Assembly (NCBI RefSeq): GCF_025685415.1
Contig: NZ_JAGSYB010000001.1
Location: 868,001 to 932,000, forward strand
DNA length: 64,000 bases
Origin: Terriglobus aquaticus
Lineage (GTDB): Bacteria > Acidobacteriota > Terriglobia > Terriglobales > Acidobacteriaceae
Reading direction: 5' to 3'
Numbering within the stretch: the first letter of the stretch is position 1; each line of letters begins with the position of its first letter. The notes under the pieces were generated by a model. The model was not told where the DNA came from, did no database searches, and saw only the letters and a list, made by a program, of their open reading frames with translations. This document shows, piece by piece, positions 8,373 through 17,465 of this stretch. The position numbers were made by a program, and so were the translations under genes.

Positions 8373-9709
8373 GCACTCCTACACTGGCTGAATTGCAATT
8401 AACGCGCGATGTGACGATCCGGGATGTTCAGGTCGTCGATGTGCGGTTTCCCACGTCGCTGTTCCGCATCGGCTCCGATGCGGTGAATACCGACCCCGAC
8501 TACTCGGCCGCTTACATCACCCTTGTCACCGATACGGAGGAGCAGGGGTATGGTCTGACCTTCACTCTTGGTCGCGGGACAGAGGTGTGCGTGCTGGCGA
8601 TTCAGTTCCTTGCCGGATTTGTGCGAGGACGGAAGCTGAGCGCTATCGTTAGTGACTTCGGTGTGTTTGTGCGGGAGTTGGTGCGCGATACCCAGTTTCG
8701 CTGGCTCGGACCGGAAAAGGGTGTGGTTCACTTGGCGGCGGCCGCGCTGATCAATGCTGTGTGGGATCTGTATGCACGTGTTGCTGGCAAGCCTGTGTGG
8801 CAGCTGCTGGCGGAGATGCCTAGCGAACACCTGGTGCGCCTGATGGACTTTTCGTACATCACTGACGCGCTAACGCCGGCGGAGGCGTACGAGATCCTTC
8901 AGGCGGGCCAAGTTGGCCTAGCGGAGCGCCTTGCAGAACTGAAGCGCACGGGTGTGCCAGCGTACACGACGTCGCCCGGCTGGATTGGCCTGAGGGACGA
9001 TGAGGTGCGCACCTTGTGCACTCAGGCGGCCGCGCAAGGGTTCCGCCACGTGAAGATGAAGGTGGGCGGCGCGCACGAAGAAGACATGCGGCGTGCCGCG
9101 CTGATTCGTTCCACCCTGCCCCCGTATATGCGCCTGATGATGGATGCCAACCAGCGATGGGACGTGGGTGAGGCGATCGAACGCACCCGCGCCTTGAGCG
9201 TCTTCGATCCATGGTGGATGGAAGAGCCGACGAGTCCGGATGACATCCTGGGGCATGCGGCGATCCGCCGCGAGACCGGAGTGCGTATCGCGACAGGCGA
9301 GCATTGTCAAAATCGCGTGATCTTCAAACAACTGCTGCAGGCGGGGGCTACCGATGTGGTCCAAATTGACAGCTGCCGTCTCGCGGGCGTGAACGAAAAT
9401 GTGACGGTGCTTTTGCTGGCTGCGAAGTTTGGCGTGCCTGTGTGTGCGCATGCGGGTGGCGTCGGCCTGTGCGAGTATGTGCAACACCTGGCGGCTTTCG
9501 ATTACCTGCGGGTTGCATGCACGTTCGAGAACCGGGTGACGGAATTTGTCGACCACCTCCACGAGCATTTCACCGACCCTGTGGAGATGGTGAACGGTCA
9601 CTATCGCCTGCCGATCGCGCCGGGATATAGCGCACAGATGTGGGACGCATCGGTCGCGGAGTTCCAGTTTCCGCACGGCCGAGCATGGGCCGATCACGAA
9701 TCGGTATGA
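8369..9709 (+). CDS. L-fuconate dehydratase (enolase superfamily)
   Basis: A 446-residue enolase-superfamily enzyme that dehydrates L-fuconate to 2-keto-3-deoxy-L-fuconate. It has the KMKVG lysine pair, MDANQRW and MEEPTSPDD metal ligands, IATGEHCQNR, and the His of CAHAGGVGLCEYVQH, all matching the characterised FucD type rather than generic mandelate racemases. I use the ATG at 8369, which overlaps the SDR stop in ATGA; a longer frame from 8303 lies inside the SDR gene and is spurious. This is the best-supported enzyme assignment in the locus and anchors the L-fucose reading of the neighbours. Confidence 0.92.
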   Translation: MSTPTLAELQLTRDVTIRDVQVVDVRFPTSLFRIGSDAVNTDPDYSAAYITLVTDTEEQGYGLTFTLGRGTEVCVLAIQFLAGFVRGRKLSAIVSDFGVFVRELVRDTQFRWLGPEKGVVHLAAAALINAVWDLYARVAGKPVWQLLAEMPSEHLVRLMDFSYITDALTPAEAYEILQAGQVGLAERLAELKRTGVPAYTTSPGWIGLRDDEVRTLCTQAAAQGFRHVKMKVGGAHEEDMRRAALIRSTLPPYMRLMMDANQRWDVGEAIERTRALSVFDPWWMEEPTSPDDILGHAAIRRETGVRIATGEHCQNRVIFKQLLQAGATDVVQIDSCRLAGVNENVTVLLLAAKFGVPVCAHAGGVGLCEYVQHLAAFDYLRVACTFENRVTEFVDHLHEHFTDPVEMVNGHYRLPIAPGYSAQMWDASVAEFQFPHGRAWADHESV

Positions 9710-10075
9710 CCGCTGGCCGGACGGACGAAGAGAGTGTGCTGTGACCACTGGGCAAGGTAGCCACCGCTTGGGTAGCTTGAACCTTGGCGAGCTCATCTGC
9801 GGTTGCTGTGATGCCGGGCGAGAGCGGAGAGGGTAGATCACCCCGGCAACGTCGCAGTAGCACCTTGCACTGACAAGAAGGCTACAACGGTCTGGCATGG
9901 TCAACTGCGAGCTCGTTCAGACTTGGTACGGGTCTGAGCGCCGCAATGTGCCTCGGTTTGCAATCTGATTCGCGTTCCTGTAACACAGACTGAACACCGC
10001 AAAACTTAGCAGACAATCAGGACCCGTATGGAGTTCTTTGCCTCTGTCCCCGCCACTCTGACCTGGAGGACGTAG
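9710..10075. other. Intergenic gap before TonB receptor
   Basis: About 365 bases with no supportable gene. The receptor gene's ribosome binding site, CTGGAGGACGTAG, is clear just before 10076. I found no convincing operator or riboswitch. Short minus-strand frames near 9600-9860 overlap the end of the dehydratase gene and have no motif. Confidence 0.5.
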
Positions 10076-13000
10076 ATGAGACGAATCTGTGCCCATGCTC
10101 CCGCAGTTGTTGTGCTCGCTGTGGCGGCAACGACGCTTGCCCAGAACGCAACCACATCGCTGCGCGGAGTTGTGCGCGATCCAAGCGGAGCTGTTGTCGC
10201 TGGAGCTACCGTTCAGTTGAGCAACCCGGCGAACGGGCAAACGTTCAGCACTACTTCCAAGTCAAGCGGCGATTATCAGATCCAGCAGATTCCGCCAGCC
10301 AAGTACGACATCACGGTGAGCTTCAGCGGCTTCGGCAGTCAGACTAAGCGTGCCGAGTTGCTGGTCAACCAGCCTGCCACCGTGGACTTTGAATTGGCGC
10401 CTCAGGGCACGGACGTTGTGGTCAACGTGAGCACTGCCGCGCAGACGTTGAATACAACGGATGCGTCGATCGGCAACTCGACGAGCAATGCGACCATTCA
10501 GGCGCTGCCAAGCGAGACGCGCAATATCCCCGATCTGCTTTCGTTGAATGCAGGCGTCTTCTTCGTGCCCATTCCGGCCGGCTCGGACCCAGCGTTGCAG
10601 GACAGCCGCAGTGGCGCGGTGAACGGCGGACGTTCCGACCAAAGCAACGTCACGCTGGATGGTGTGGACGACAACGACCAGATTCGAGGTCTCGCGTTTA
10701 CCGGCGTGCTGCGCGCAACGCAGGACTCTACGGAGGAGTTTCGTGTCACGACGAGCAATGCGAATGCAGACGCGGGTCGCTCCTCGGGTGCGCAGGTCAG
10801 CCTGGTGACCAAGTCGGGCACGAACAGCTTTCACGGTGCGGTGTATGAGTACAACAGGCCGACGATCACGGTGGCGAACGACTTCTTCTTGAAGGCTTCG
10901 CAGCTTGCGTCCGGTCTGCCGAATCGTCCGCCCAAGCTGATCCGCAACATCTTCGGTGGAGACCTGGGCGGTCCCATCAAGAAGGACAAGCTCTTCTTCT
11001 TCGCCAATTACGAAGGTCAGCGCCAGGCGGAGAGCTCGATTCAGCAGCGTACTGTGCCTACGGCGTCATACCAGCAAGGCAATCTGAAGTACAAAGATGC
11101 AAATGGAAACGTGGTCACCCTGTCGCCCGCACAGGTGACTGCGCTCGATGCGGCGAACGGTTGCAACGTCTGTGGAACGGCTGCTTACAGCGCAGGTCCA
11201 GGGCCGAACCCGAACATCCTCACCCTGCTGAATCAGTATCCGGCGGCGAACGGCACACAGCTTGGTGACGGACTGAACACCGGCTCGTACACGTTCTCCT
11301 CCCCGCACCCGATCTCGCTGAACACGACGATCGTCAAGCTGGACTGGGTGCCTTCTGACCGTCAGCGGCTGTTTGCGCGCGGCAATCTGCAGAAGGACAC
11401 TACCGGAGGCGTAGAGCAGTTTCCGGGACAGGGGCCATCGTTCCTGCTGGTGGACAACAGCAAAGGCATGACGTTTGGCGACACATGGACGATATCGCCC
11501 TCGCTGGTAAACGATGTGCGTTATGGGTATGTGCGCCAAGGGTATGGCAACAGTGGTGTCGGCACCGGGGATTATGTCAGCTTCCGGTTTATCGATCCGC
11601 CGACTGCACAGACACGCACGACTGTTGTCAGTGCGCCGGTGCACAACATCATCGACAACCTGAACTGGACACGAGGCAATCACAACTTTCAGTTCGGTGG
11701 CAACTGGCGACAGGTGCATCAGAACCGCCGGTCCGATGCAAACTCCTATTCGTACGCGTCGACCAATCCTTATTACCTGAGCGGCTCGCCGCCGGATCCG
11801 TCGCTGATCGGTCAGAACGGGGTGGATTCAGGCTTCACGAACTCATACGTGGTTGCCCTGGCGAACCTGTTGGGCACGATTCCCAGTGTGACGAATCTGT
11901 ACAATTATCAGGTGTCCAGCGCCACCACGGGAACCCTGCTGGCGGATGGCACCCCAATCAGCCGGAACTTCAAAGCCAACGAGTTCGAGTACTACTTGCA
12001 GGACTCCTGGCGGGCCACCCCGAACCTGACATTCACGTTTGGTATCCGGCACACGATCCTGCAGACGCCATACGACGTGAACGGACAGCAGGTAGCGCCG
12101 ACCATCGATACCCACGCATGGTTTGCGCAACGCGAGGCCGCGGCGCAAGTGGGCCAGATCTATGAGCCCGATCTGCAGTTCGCGCCCAACGGTCCGTACT
12201 ACGGAAAGCCCGGATACTGGCCGAAGCAGAAGTTGAACATCGCACCGCGCTTCGCAGTGGTGTACGCGCCGAACGCGAAGACCTCGATTCGGGCCGGTGC
12301 CGGTCAGTACTTCGACCACTTCGGCGAAGGGCTGGTGAACACGTTCGATCAGAATGGATCGTTCGGGCTTTCTTCGACTCTGACGAATCAGCCCGGAACC
12401 TACAGCTACAGTTCGGCGCCGCGGTTTACGAGCCGTCGCTCGTTCCCGTTCAACAATGGTGCGCCGGCCGCGTCCGTGCAGTTTCCGTATACGGCACCTG
12501 AGGGCTTGTTCAACATCACGTGGGGGCTGGATAACCGTCTGAAGACGCCGTACACCGAAGCGTTCGACTTTTCCGTTCAGCGCGAGCTCCCGGGCGGGTT
12601 CACCCTGGAGACCGCATACGTTGGTCGGCTTGGCCGCCACCTGCTGCAGAGTCTCGACCTTGCCGAGCCGGTTGACTTCGTTGACCCGCAGGGTGGGGGA
12701 GACTACTTCAGCGCGGGCGCCCAACTGTCCAAGGTCGTGGATCAGAATGCGGGCGACAACAATGCGCAGGTGGCTGCGATCCCGTATTTTGAACACCTGT
12801 TCCCATACATGGCCGGATACGACTACCCCGGCGAAAGCGCGACGCAGGCGATCTACACAAATGAGTGGGCTCCATATCGCTCCAATCTTGGCGCGACGAC
12901 CGCTCTAGCAGACATCGACTTCTATTGCGTCTATGGTTGCCCGGCGAACCATGTTCCGCGCTTCTGGCAGAACCAGTTCTCTTCGCTTTACGCTCTGTCG

Positions 13001-13801
13001 ACGATCGGCATGAGCTATTACAACGCGGCCCAGTTCACTTTGCGCCACCCGATGGCTCACGGCCTGCAGATGGACCTGAGTTATACGTACTCCCGCTCGA
13101 TCGATATGGGATCGGACACGGAGCGCACCTCGGAGTTCGCGAATAATGTTGCGTTCAATGCCAGCAGCATCATCAACAGCTGGAAGCCTTACCTGAACCG
13201 TTCCGTATCGGACTTCGACACAACGCACATCATTACCGTCAACTACGTGTACCAACTCCCGTTTGGGCGAGGGCGACACTTCTTGAACGGTGGCGGCGGC
13301 TTGATGAATGCTTTGCTTGGAGGTTGGCAGAACACGGGCATCCTGCGCAGCACGAGCGGTTTGCCGTTCTCGTTGTTTGAGCCGGGCTACACCACCAATT
13401 GGCAGCAACCCGGGTTTGGTGTGGTAGTGGACAAGAAGGGCGCGGCGATCAAGCGCCACTTCGATAGCAGTGGAAATCCGCAGTTCTTTGCGAATGTCGA
13501 CGCGATCAATCCAGGCACCACTACGGGAGGCCCGGTTCGTCTGCCTTATGCAGGCGAAGCAGGGCAGCGCAACAACTTCAGAGGCGACGGATACTTTTCA
13601 CTGGATAGCGGCCTGAACAAGTCCTGGACGATTGAGAAAGGAACCCTGCGGTTCGCGTGGGAGGTCTACAACGTGACGAACACATTCCGTTTCGATCCGC
13701 AGTCCATCACGTCGCAGCTCACCAACAATACGCTCGGTATCGCTACGGCGCAGTTGGGAACGCCTCGCCGCATGCAGTTCTCGCTTCGTTACGATTTCTG
13801 A
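10076..13801 (+). CDS. TonB-dependent receptor with carboxypeptidase-regulatory-like domain
   Basis: A 1241-residue outer-membrane protein. A Sec signal peptide ends near TTLAQ, followed by a CarboxypepD_reg-like beta-sandwich (about residues 28-110, SLRGVVRDPSGAVVAGATV), a plug region (about 120-240, GGRSDQSNVTLDGVDDND) and a long beta-barrel ending in SLRYDF, whose terminal Phe is the usual outer-membrane insertion signal. This is the Oar-like receptor type expanded in Acidobacteriota. It is followed by a strong hairpin and then exported peptidases, so peptides are a plausible ligand; the upstream L-fucose genes make a fucose-containing glycan another. It is a single-gene transcript or the head of region 2. 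Confidence 0.9.
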   Translation: MRRICAHAPAVVVLAVAATTLAQNATTSLRGVVRDPSGAVVAGATVQLSNPANGQTFSTTSKSSGDYQIQQIPPAKYDITVSFSGFGSQTKRAELLVNQPATVDFELAPQGTDVVVNVSTAAQTLNTTDASIGNSTSNATIQALPSETRNIPDLLSLNAGVFFVPIPAGSDPALQDSRSGAVNGGRSDQSNVTLDGVDDNDQIRGLAFTGVLRATQDSTEEFRVTTSNANADAGRSSGAQVSLVTKSGTNSFHGAVYEYNRPTITVANDFFLKASQLASGLPNRPPKLIRNIFGGDLGGPIKKDKLFFFANYEGQRQAESSIQQRTVPTASYQQGNLKYKDANGNVVTLSPAQVTALDAANGCNVCGTAAYSAGPGPNPNILTLLNQYPAANGTQLGDGLNTGSYTFSSPHPISLNTTIVKLDWVPSDRQRLFARGNLQKDTTGGVEQFPGQGPSFLLVDNSKGMTFGDTWTISPSLVNDVRYGYVRQGYGNSGVGTGDYVSFRFIDPPTAQTRTTVVSAPVHNIIDNLNWTRGNHNFQFGGNWRQVHQNRRSDANSYSYASTNPYYLSGSPPDPSLIGQNGVDSGFTNSYVVALANLLGTIPSVTNLYNYQVSSATTGTLLADGTPISRNFKANEFEYYLQDSWRATPNLTFTFGIRHTILQTPYDVNGQQVAPTIDTHAWFAQREAAAQVGQIYEPDLQFAPNGPYYGKPGYWPKQKLNIAPRFAVVYAPNAKTSIRAGAGQYFDHFGEGLVNTFDQNGSFGLSSTLTNQPGTYSYSSAPRFTSRRSFPFNNGAPAASVQFPYTAPEGLFNITWGLDNRLKTPYTEAFDFSVQRELPGGFTLETAYVGRLGRHLLQSLDLAEPVDFVDPQGGGDYFSAGAQLSKVVDQNAGDNNAQVAAIPYFEHLFPYMAGYDYPGESATQAIYTNEWAPYRSNLGATTALADIDFYCVYGCPANHVPRFWQNQFSSLYALSTIGMSYYNAAQFTLRHPMAHGLQMDLSYTYSRSIDMGSDTERTSEFANNVAFNASSIINSWKPYLNRSVSDFDTTHIITVNYVYQLPFGRGRHFLNGGGGLMNALLGGWQNTGILRSTSGLPFSLFEPGYTTNWQQPGFGVVVDKKGAAIKRHFDSSGNPQFFANVDAINPGTTTGGPVRLPYAGEAGQRNNFRGDGYFSLDSGLNKSWTIEKGTLRFAWEVYNVTNTFRFDPQSITSQLTNNTLGIATAQLGTPRRMQFSLRYDF

Positions 13802-13809
13802 TTTTCTAC

Positions 13810-13857
13810 ACCGATGAGATCGCCGTGGTGCACGGTTGATCTCATCGGTATGGTTTT
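13810..13857 (+). terminator. Strong hairpin with T-tract after the TonB receptor gene
   Basis: ACCGATGAGATC at 13810-13821 pairs perfectly with GATCTCATCGGT at 13838-13849. Inside, CCGTG and CACGG can pair again, and TTTTT follows at 13853-13857. It begins 9 bases after the receptor stop codon and fits a rho-independent terminator or attenuator before the peptidase genes. Confidence 0.75.
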
Positions 13858-13897
13858 TGCCTTTGGGCAGCGCTGCATATCGATACCAAGGATTTCT

Positions 13898-16021
13898 ATG
13901 AGACTCATCCGGACGCGAGCCTCGCTTGCTGCACTTGCGGCAGGCCTTCTTTTTGCGACGCCTTACCGGTCCTTAGCGCAGAGTGCGGCTGCCGGCCTGC
14001 CTCCAATCACGCTTGACGAGTACCTGAACACCACGGAGATTGTCGCGGCCGAGTTGTCGCCGGATGGCTCTGCCGCGGTGTTCGGCACGAACAGTCCCGA
14101 TTGGTCGCACGACCGGTTCGAAAAGAGGCTTTGGTTGTGGCGTCGCGGTGCCAGGCCACTTATGCCTTTGACCAGCGCGGGCGATGATGGGCAGCCAGAG
14201 TGGTCGCCGGACGGCCAATACGTTGCATTCGTTTCCGACCGGCCGCTACCAGCGACGCAGAAGCCCGCCGGCGATGGCAATGATAAGGACAAGACCGGCC
14301 GCATTTGGATCTTGCCAGTTCATGGTGGCGAAGCCTTTCCGCTGTATCGTGAGCCGCTGCGCCTGCACGCTTTCTCGTGGGCGCCCAAAGGCAACGTTGT
14401 CGTCTTCTCCGTGATGGAACCTCTCTCGAAGAATGCTGACGAAGCCTACAAGAAGGAATGGAAAGACACCGTTGAGTGGCGCAATAAGGATCGCGGCGAC
14501 ACCCTGCTGGCCCTGGCTGTAGACGCCGCGGAGCATGTCAATCAGCAGACACCGATGGCGCATGAAGACCCCAAGGTCCCTGCGGATCAGCCAGCTTATC
14601 CGCAGGGATCCAAGGTCATCGCACATAGCACCCTCGGCATTGGCGACATCGCCGTCTCGCCGGCCGGAGACCAGGTTGCGTTCGAGACTGGCCCTGTCGC
14701 GGATCGGCTGGAAGATCCCGCGAACACGGAACTCTTCACGGTCGCATTCAGCGGTGGCACGCCGCACCAGGTGACGCATAACGAGGGTCTCGAAGGTCAG
14801 TTGGCATGGGATCCCGCAGGAAAGACGATCTATGTGCTGGTGCGTGCCGCGGGAGGTTCGATCGACGGGCCGTACCAGGATGTGCAGGGGCGCGTGTACG
14901 GGATCGATGCAGCTTCTGGCACTAGTCATAGGCTCGGCTCCAAATTTGACGGCTCATGGGAGAATCTGACGATCAGCCGGGATGGCCGGATCTTTGCGAT
15001 TGGCCTGAAGGGCACAAACCGCCTCGTCTACCAACTACACGGAGACGAAGCCAAGCTCGTCGCACAGACTCCAGGCGCGTACGGGCGGTTGAGCATCGCG
15101 GATCATGGTGGCTCCATGCTGTTCACCCACTCGGCCATCGGTGAGCCGACTCAGGTGTACCTCGCCGCACAGCCTGGCAGTATGGACAAGCCGGAGGCGA
15201 TCACGGCATTCAATCTCGTTTTTGCGCAACGAGCGAAGCCTGAATGGCAGCCGTTTACATGGAAGGGAGAAGACGGGACGCCTGTAGAAGGCGTGCTTAT
15301 CTATCCGCCAGGCGTGAAGAACGCGAAGCGACTGCGCATGCTCACTCTGATCCATGGTGGGCCCGCGGATGCCGACGGCAACCGGTTTGGTGCCAACTGG
15401 TACGACTGGGCCGGTCTGGCAGCCGCCCAGGGCTGGCTGGTCTTTCGGCCCAACTATCGTGGGAGCACAGGATATGGGGACACGTTCCAACTTGGCATTC
15501 GGCCACACCTGGTAAGCGCGCCCGGCAAGGACATCCTGAGTGGCGTGGATGCGCTAGTGCAGCAGGGAATCGCAGACCCCGACCATCTGGCGATCGGCGG
15601 ATATAGCTATGGCGGCTATATGACGAATTGGATCATTACGCAGACCACACGCTTCAAAGCTGCGGTGACCGGTGCCGGCGCAGTCGAACATGCTGCGAAC
15701 TGGGGCTTCGACGATCTGACGTTTGATGATGCCTGGTATCTGTCAGGTTCGCCATGGGAAAAGCCGGAGTTGTATGAGAGTGAGGCCGCCCTGTTTCAGA
15801 TGAACAAGGTGAAGACGCCAACGCACATGGTCGGCGGAGACGTGGACAACCGCGTCAGCTTTTTTGAGCAGATTGTCTTCGAGCGGGCACTTGCGCGGCT
15901 GAACGTGCCGCGCGCGCTGTTGCAGTTTCCGGGCGAGAATCACCCGTTAGGCAATAATCCCTGGCATGGGTACATCAAGGTCAGGGAAGAACTGAAGTGG
16001 CTCGACAAATACGCCAAGTAA
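13898..16021 (+). CDS. Exported S9-family peptidase (prolyl oligopeptidase / acylaminoacyl-peptidase type)
   Basis: A 707-residue serine peptidase. The ATG at 13898 has AAGGATTTCT before it and starts a Sec signal peptide ending near YRSLAQ; a longer frame from 13814 would begin inside the terminator hairpin and is rejected. The N-terminal part is a beta-propeller with LSPDGSAAVFG and WSPDGQYVAFVSDRP repeats. The C-terminal hydrolase domain shows HGGPADADG, GGYSYGGYM with the catalytic Ser, GGDVDNRVS with the Asp and GENHPLG with the His. It likely cleaves oligopeptides in the periplasm. The next gene starts 6 bases downstream. Confidence 0.9.
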   Translation: MRLIRTRASLAALAAGLLFATPYRSLAQSAAAGLPPITLDEYLNTTEIVAAELSPDGSAAVFGTNSPDWSHDRFEKRLWLWRRGARPLMPLTSAGDDGQPEWSPDGQYVAFVSDRPLPATQKPAGDGNDKDKTGRIWILPVHGGEAFPLYREPLRLHAFSWAPKGNVVVFSVMEPLSKNADEAYKKEWKDTVEWRNKDRGDTLLALAVDAAEHVNQQTPMAHEDPKVPADQPAYPQGSKVIAHSTLGIGDIAVSPAGDQVAFETGPVADRLEDPANTELFTVAFSGGTPHQVTHNEGLEGQLAWDPAGKTIYVLVRAAGGSIDGPYQDVQGRVYGIDAASGTSHRLGSKFDGSWENLTISRDGRIFAIGLKGTNRLVYQLHGDEAKLVAQTPGAYGRLSIADHGGSMLFTHSAIGEPTQVYLAAQPGSMDKPEAITAFNLVFAQRAKPEWQPFTWKGEDGTPVEGVLIYPPGVKNAKRLRMLTLIHGGPADADGNRFGANWYDWAGLAAAQGWLVFRPNYRGSTGYGDTFQLGIRPHLVSAPGKDILSGVDALVQQGIADPDHLAIGGYSYGGYMTNWIITQTTRFKAAVTGAGAVEHAANWGFDDLTFDDAWYLSGSPWEKPELYESEAALFQMNKVKTPTHMVGGDVDNRVSFFEQIVFERALARLNVPRALLQFPGENHPLGNNPWHGYIKVREELKWLDKYAK

Positions 16022-16027
16022 TCAAGG

Positions 16028-17392
16028 ATGGAGATTCCGTTGATCCAGCAGCATCGTCCACACGTCGTAGCGGTCGGGCTGGCGCTGCTCGCCGTCCTTT
16101 CGATTGCGAAGCCGTTTCAGGCGCAAGCTGTTCAGCCCGGGACTCAACCGATAGTGGAGACCGTGGAATACATCAAGGCCGGTAAGCTGTTTGACAGTGT
16201 GGCTGGCCGCTACGTGGATGGTGCAGTGCTTGTGGTCGAAGGAGCGCGCATCCGAAGTGTGGAAGGGAAGGGTTTTCCGATTCCTGATGGTGCAAAGGTC
16301 ATCGATTTGTCAGATGACTATGTGTTGCCAGGTCTGATCGATTGCCACACTCACCTGACCGCTCGCGCGGACAAGTACGACGAAATCAATGCGTTTCGCG
16401 AGACGCCGTTCATCGCCGCGATCAATGGCGTGGTGAATGCGAAGAAGACACTTGATGCTGGGTTCACCACGGTACGTGACGTGGGTTCCCCGCCGTTTGC
16501 CGCGGTCGATCTGCGAAACAACATCAACGAGGGGTACATCCCAGGACCTCGTATCGTCGCGTCGGGTCCGGCAATCTCGATTACTGGCGGGCATGGCGAC
16601 CTGAATAACTTCTCGCCTGAAGTGCGACCCATGCTGTACCCCAACGATCGCGACTTCCAGATTGCGGACGGAGAGCAGCAGGTGCAACAAACCGTTCGAG
16701 CGCAGGTGAAATACAACGTCGACGTGATCAAGATTCTGGCAAGCGGGGGCGTGTTGAGCAAAGGGGATCAGCCCGGAGCGCCGCAGTACACATTGTCGGA
16801 ATTGAAGATGGCGGCGGACACCGCGCACCAGGCTGGCCGCAAAATCGCGGCGCACGCCCATGGGGCGCTGAGCATCAAGTGGTCCATCCTTGCGGGTATC
16901 GACTCCATTGAGCACGCATCGCTGGCGGACGATGAAGACATTCGTCTCGCTAAAGAGCACGGTACGTATTTCGTGATGGACATCTACGATGACGACTACA
17001 TTCTGCAGGAAGCACCCAAGTTTGGTTTGCCGAAAGAGCAGATCGAGAAGGAGAGGGGTGTCGGACAGAAGCAGCGGGAGACCTTTCGCCGGGCGTGGAA
17101 GGCTGGAGTAAAGATGGCGTTTGGCACGGATGAAGGTGTCTACCCGCACGGTGACAACGCGAAGCAGTTCCACTACATGGTGCAGTTCGGTATGACCCCG
17201 ACTGAAGCTATTCAGGCTGCCACAGTGCATGCTGCTGATCTGATCGGGCGTTCGGACGATGTAGGTCAGCTGACCGCCGGTCACTACGCGGACCTAATCG
17301 CCTTGAAAGCTGATCCTCTACAGAAGATAGAGGTGTTGACGTCAGTCCCGTTTGTGATGAAGGGCGGAGCGGTGACGAAAGATACTCGCTAA
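16028..17392 (+). CDS. Exported amidohydrolase, dipeptidase-like
   Basis: A 454-residue metal-dependent amidohydrolase with a signal peptide (hydrophobic residues about 12-30, cleavage near FQAQA). Metal-site motifs are DCHTHL (His107, His109), the Lys of VIKILASGG that is usually carboxylated, AHAHG, EHAS and the Asp of GTDEG. It belongs to the imidazolonepropionase / Xaa-Pro or Xaa-Arg dipeptidase-like branch. It is 6 bases behind the S9 peptidase gene, so both are in one operon, and it probably hydrolyses the short peptides the S9 enzyme releases. The exact bond it cuts is not visible. Confidence 0.85.
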   Translation: MEIPLIQQHRPHVVAVGLALLAVLSIAKPFQAQAVQPGTQPIVETVEYIKAGKLFDSVAGRYVDGAVLVVEGARIRSVEGKGFPIPDGAKVIDLSDDYVLPGLIDCHTHLTARADKYDEINAFRETPFIAAINGVVNAKKTLDAGFTTVRDVGSPPFAAVDLRNNINEGYIPGPRIVASGPAISITGGHGDLNNFSPEVRPMLYPNDRDFQIADGEQQVQQTVRAQVKYNVDVIKILASGGVLSKGDQPGAPQYTLSELKMAADTAHQAGRKIAAHAHGALSIKWSILAGIDSIEHASLADDEDIRLAKEHGTYFVMDIYDDDYILQEAPKFGLPKEQIEKERGVGQKQRETFRRAWKAGVKMAFGTDEGVYPHGDNAKQFHYMVQFGMTPTEAIQAATVHAADLIGRSDDVGQLTAGHYADLIALKADPLQKIEVLTSVPFVMKGGAVTKDTR

Positions 17393-17465
17393 CCCTAGGG
17401 GATGCGCGGAGTTTGTCTGCGCATCACTTCTTACGCTGACAGCTTGGCAGTGTAGTGTGGAAACC

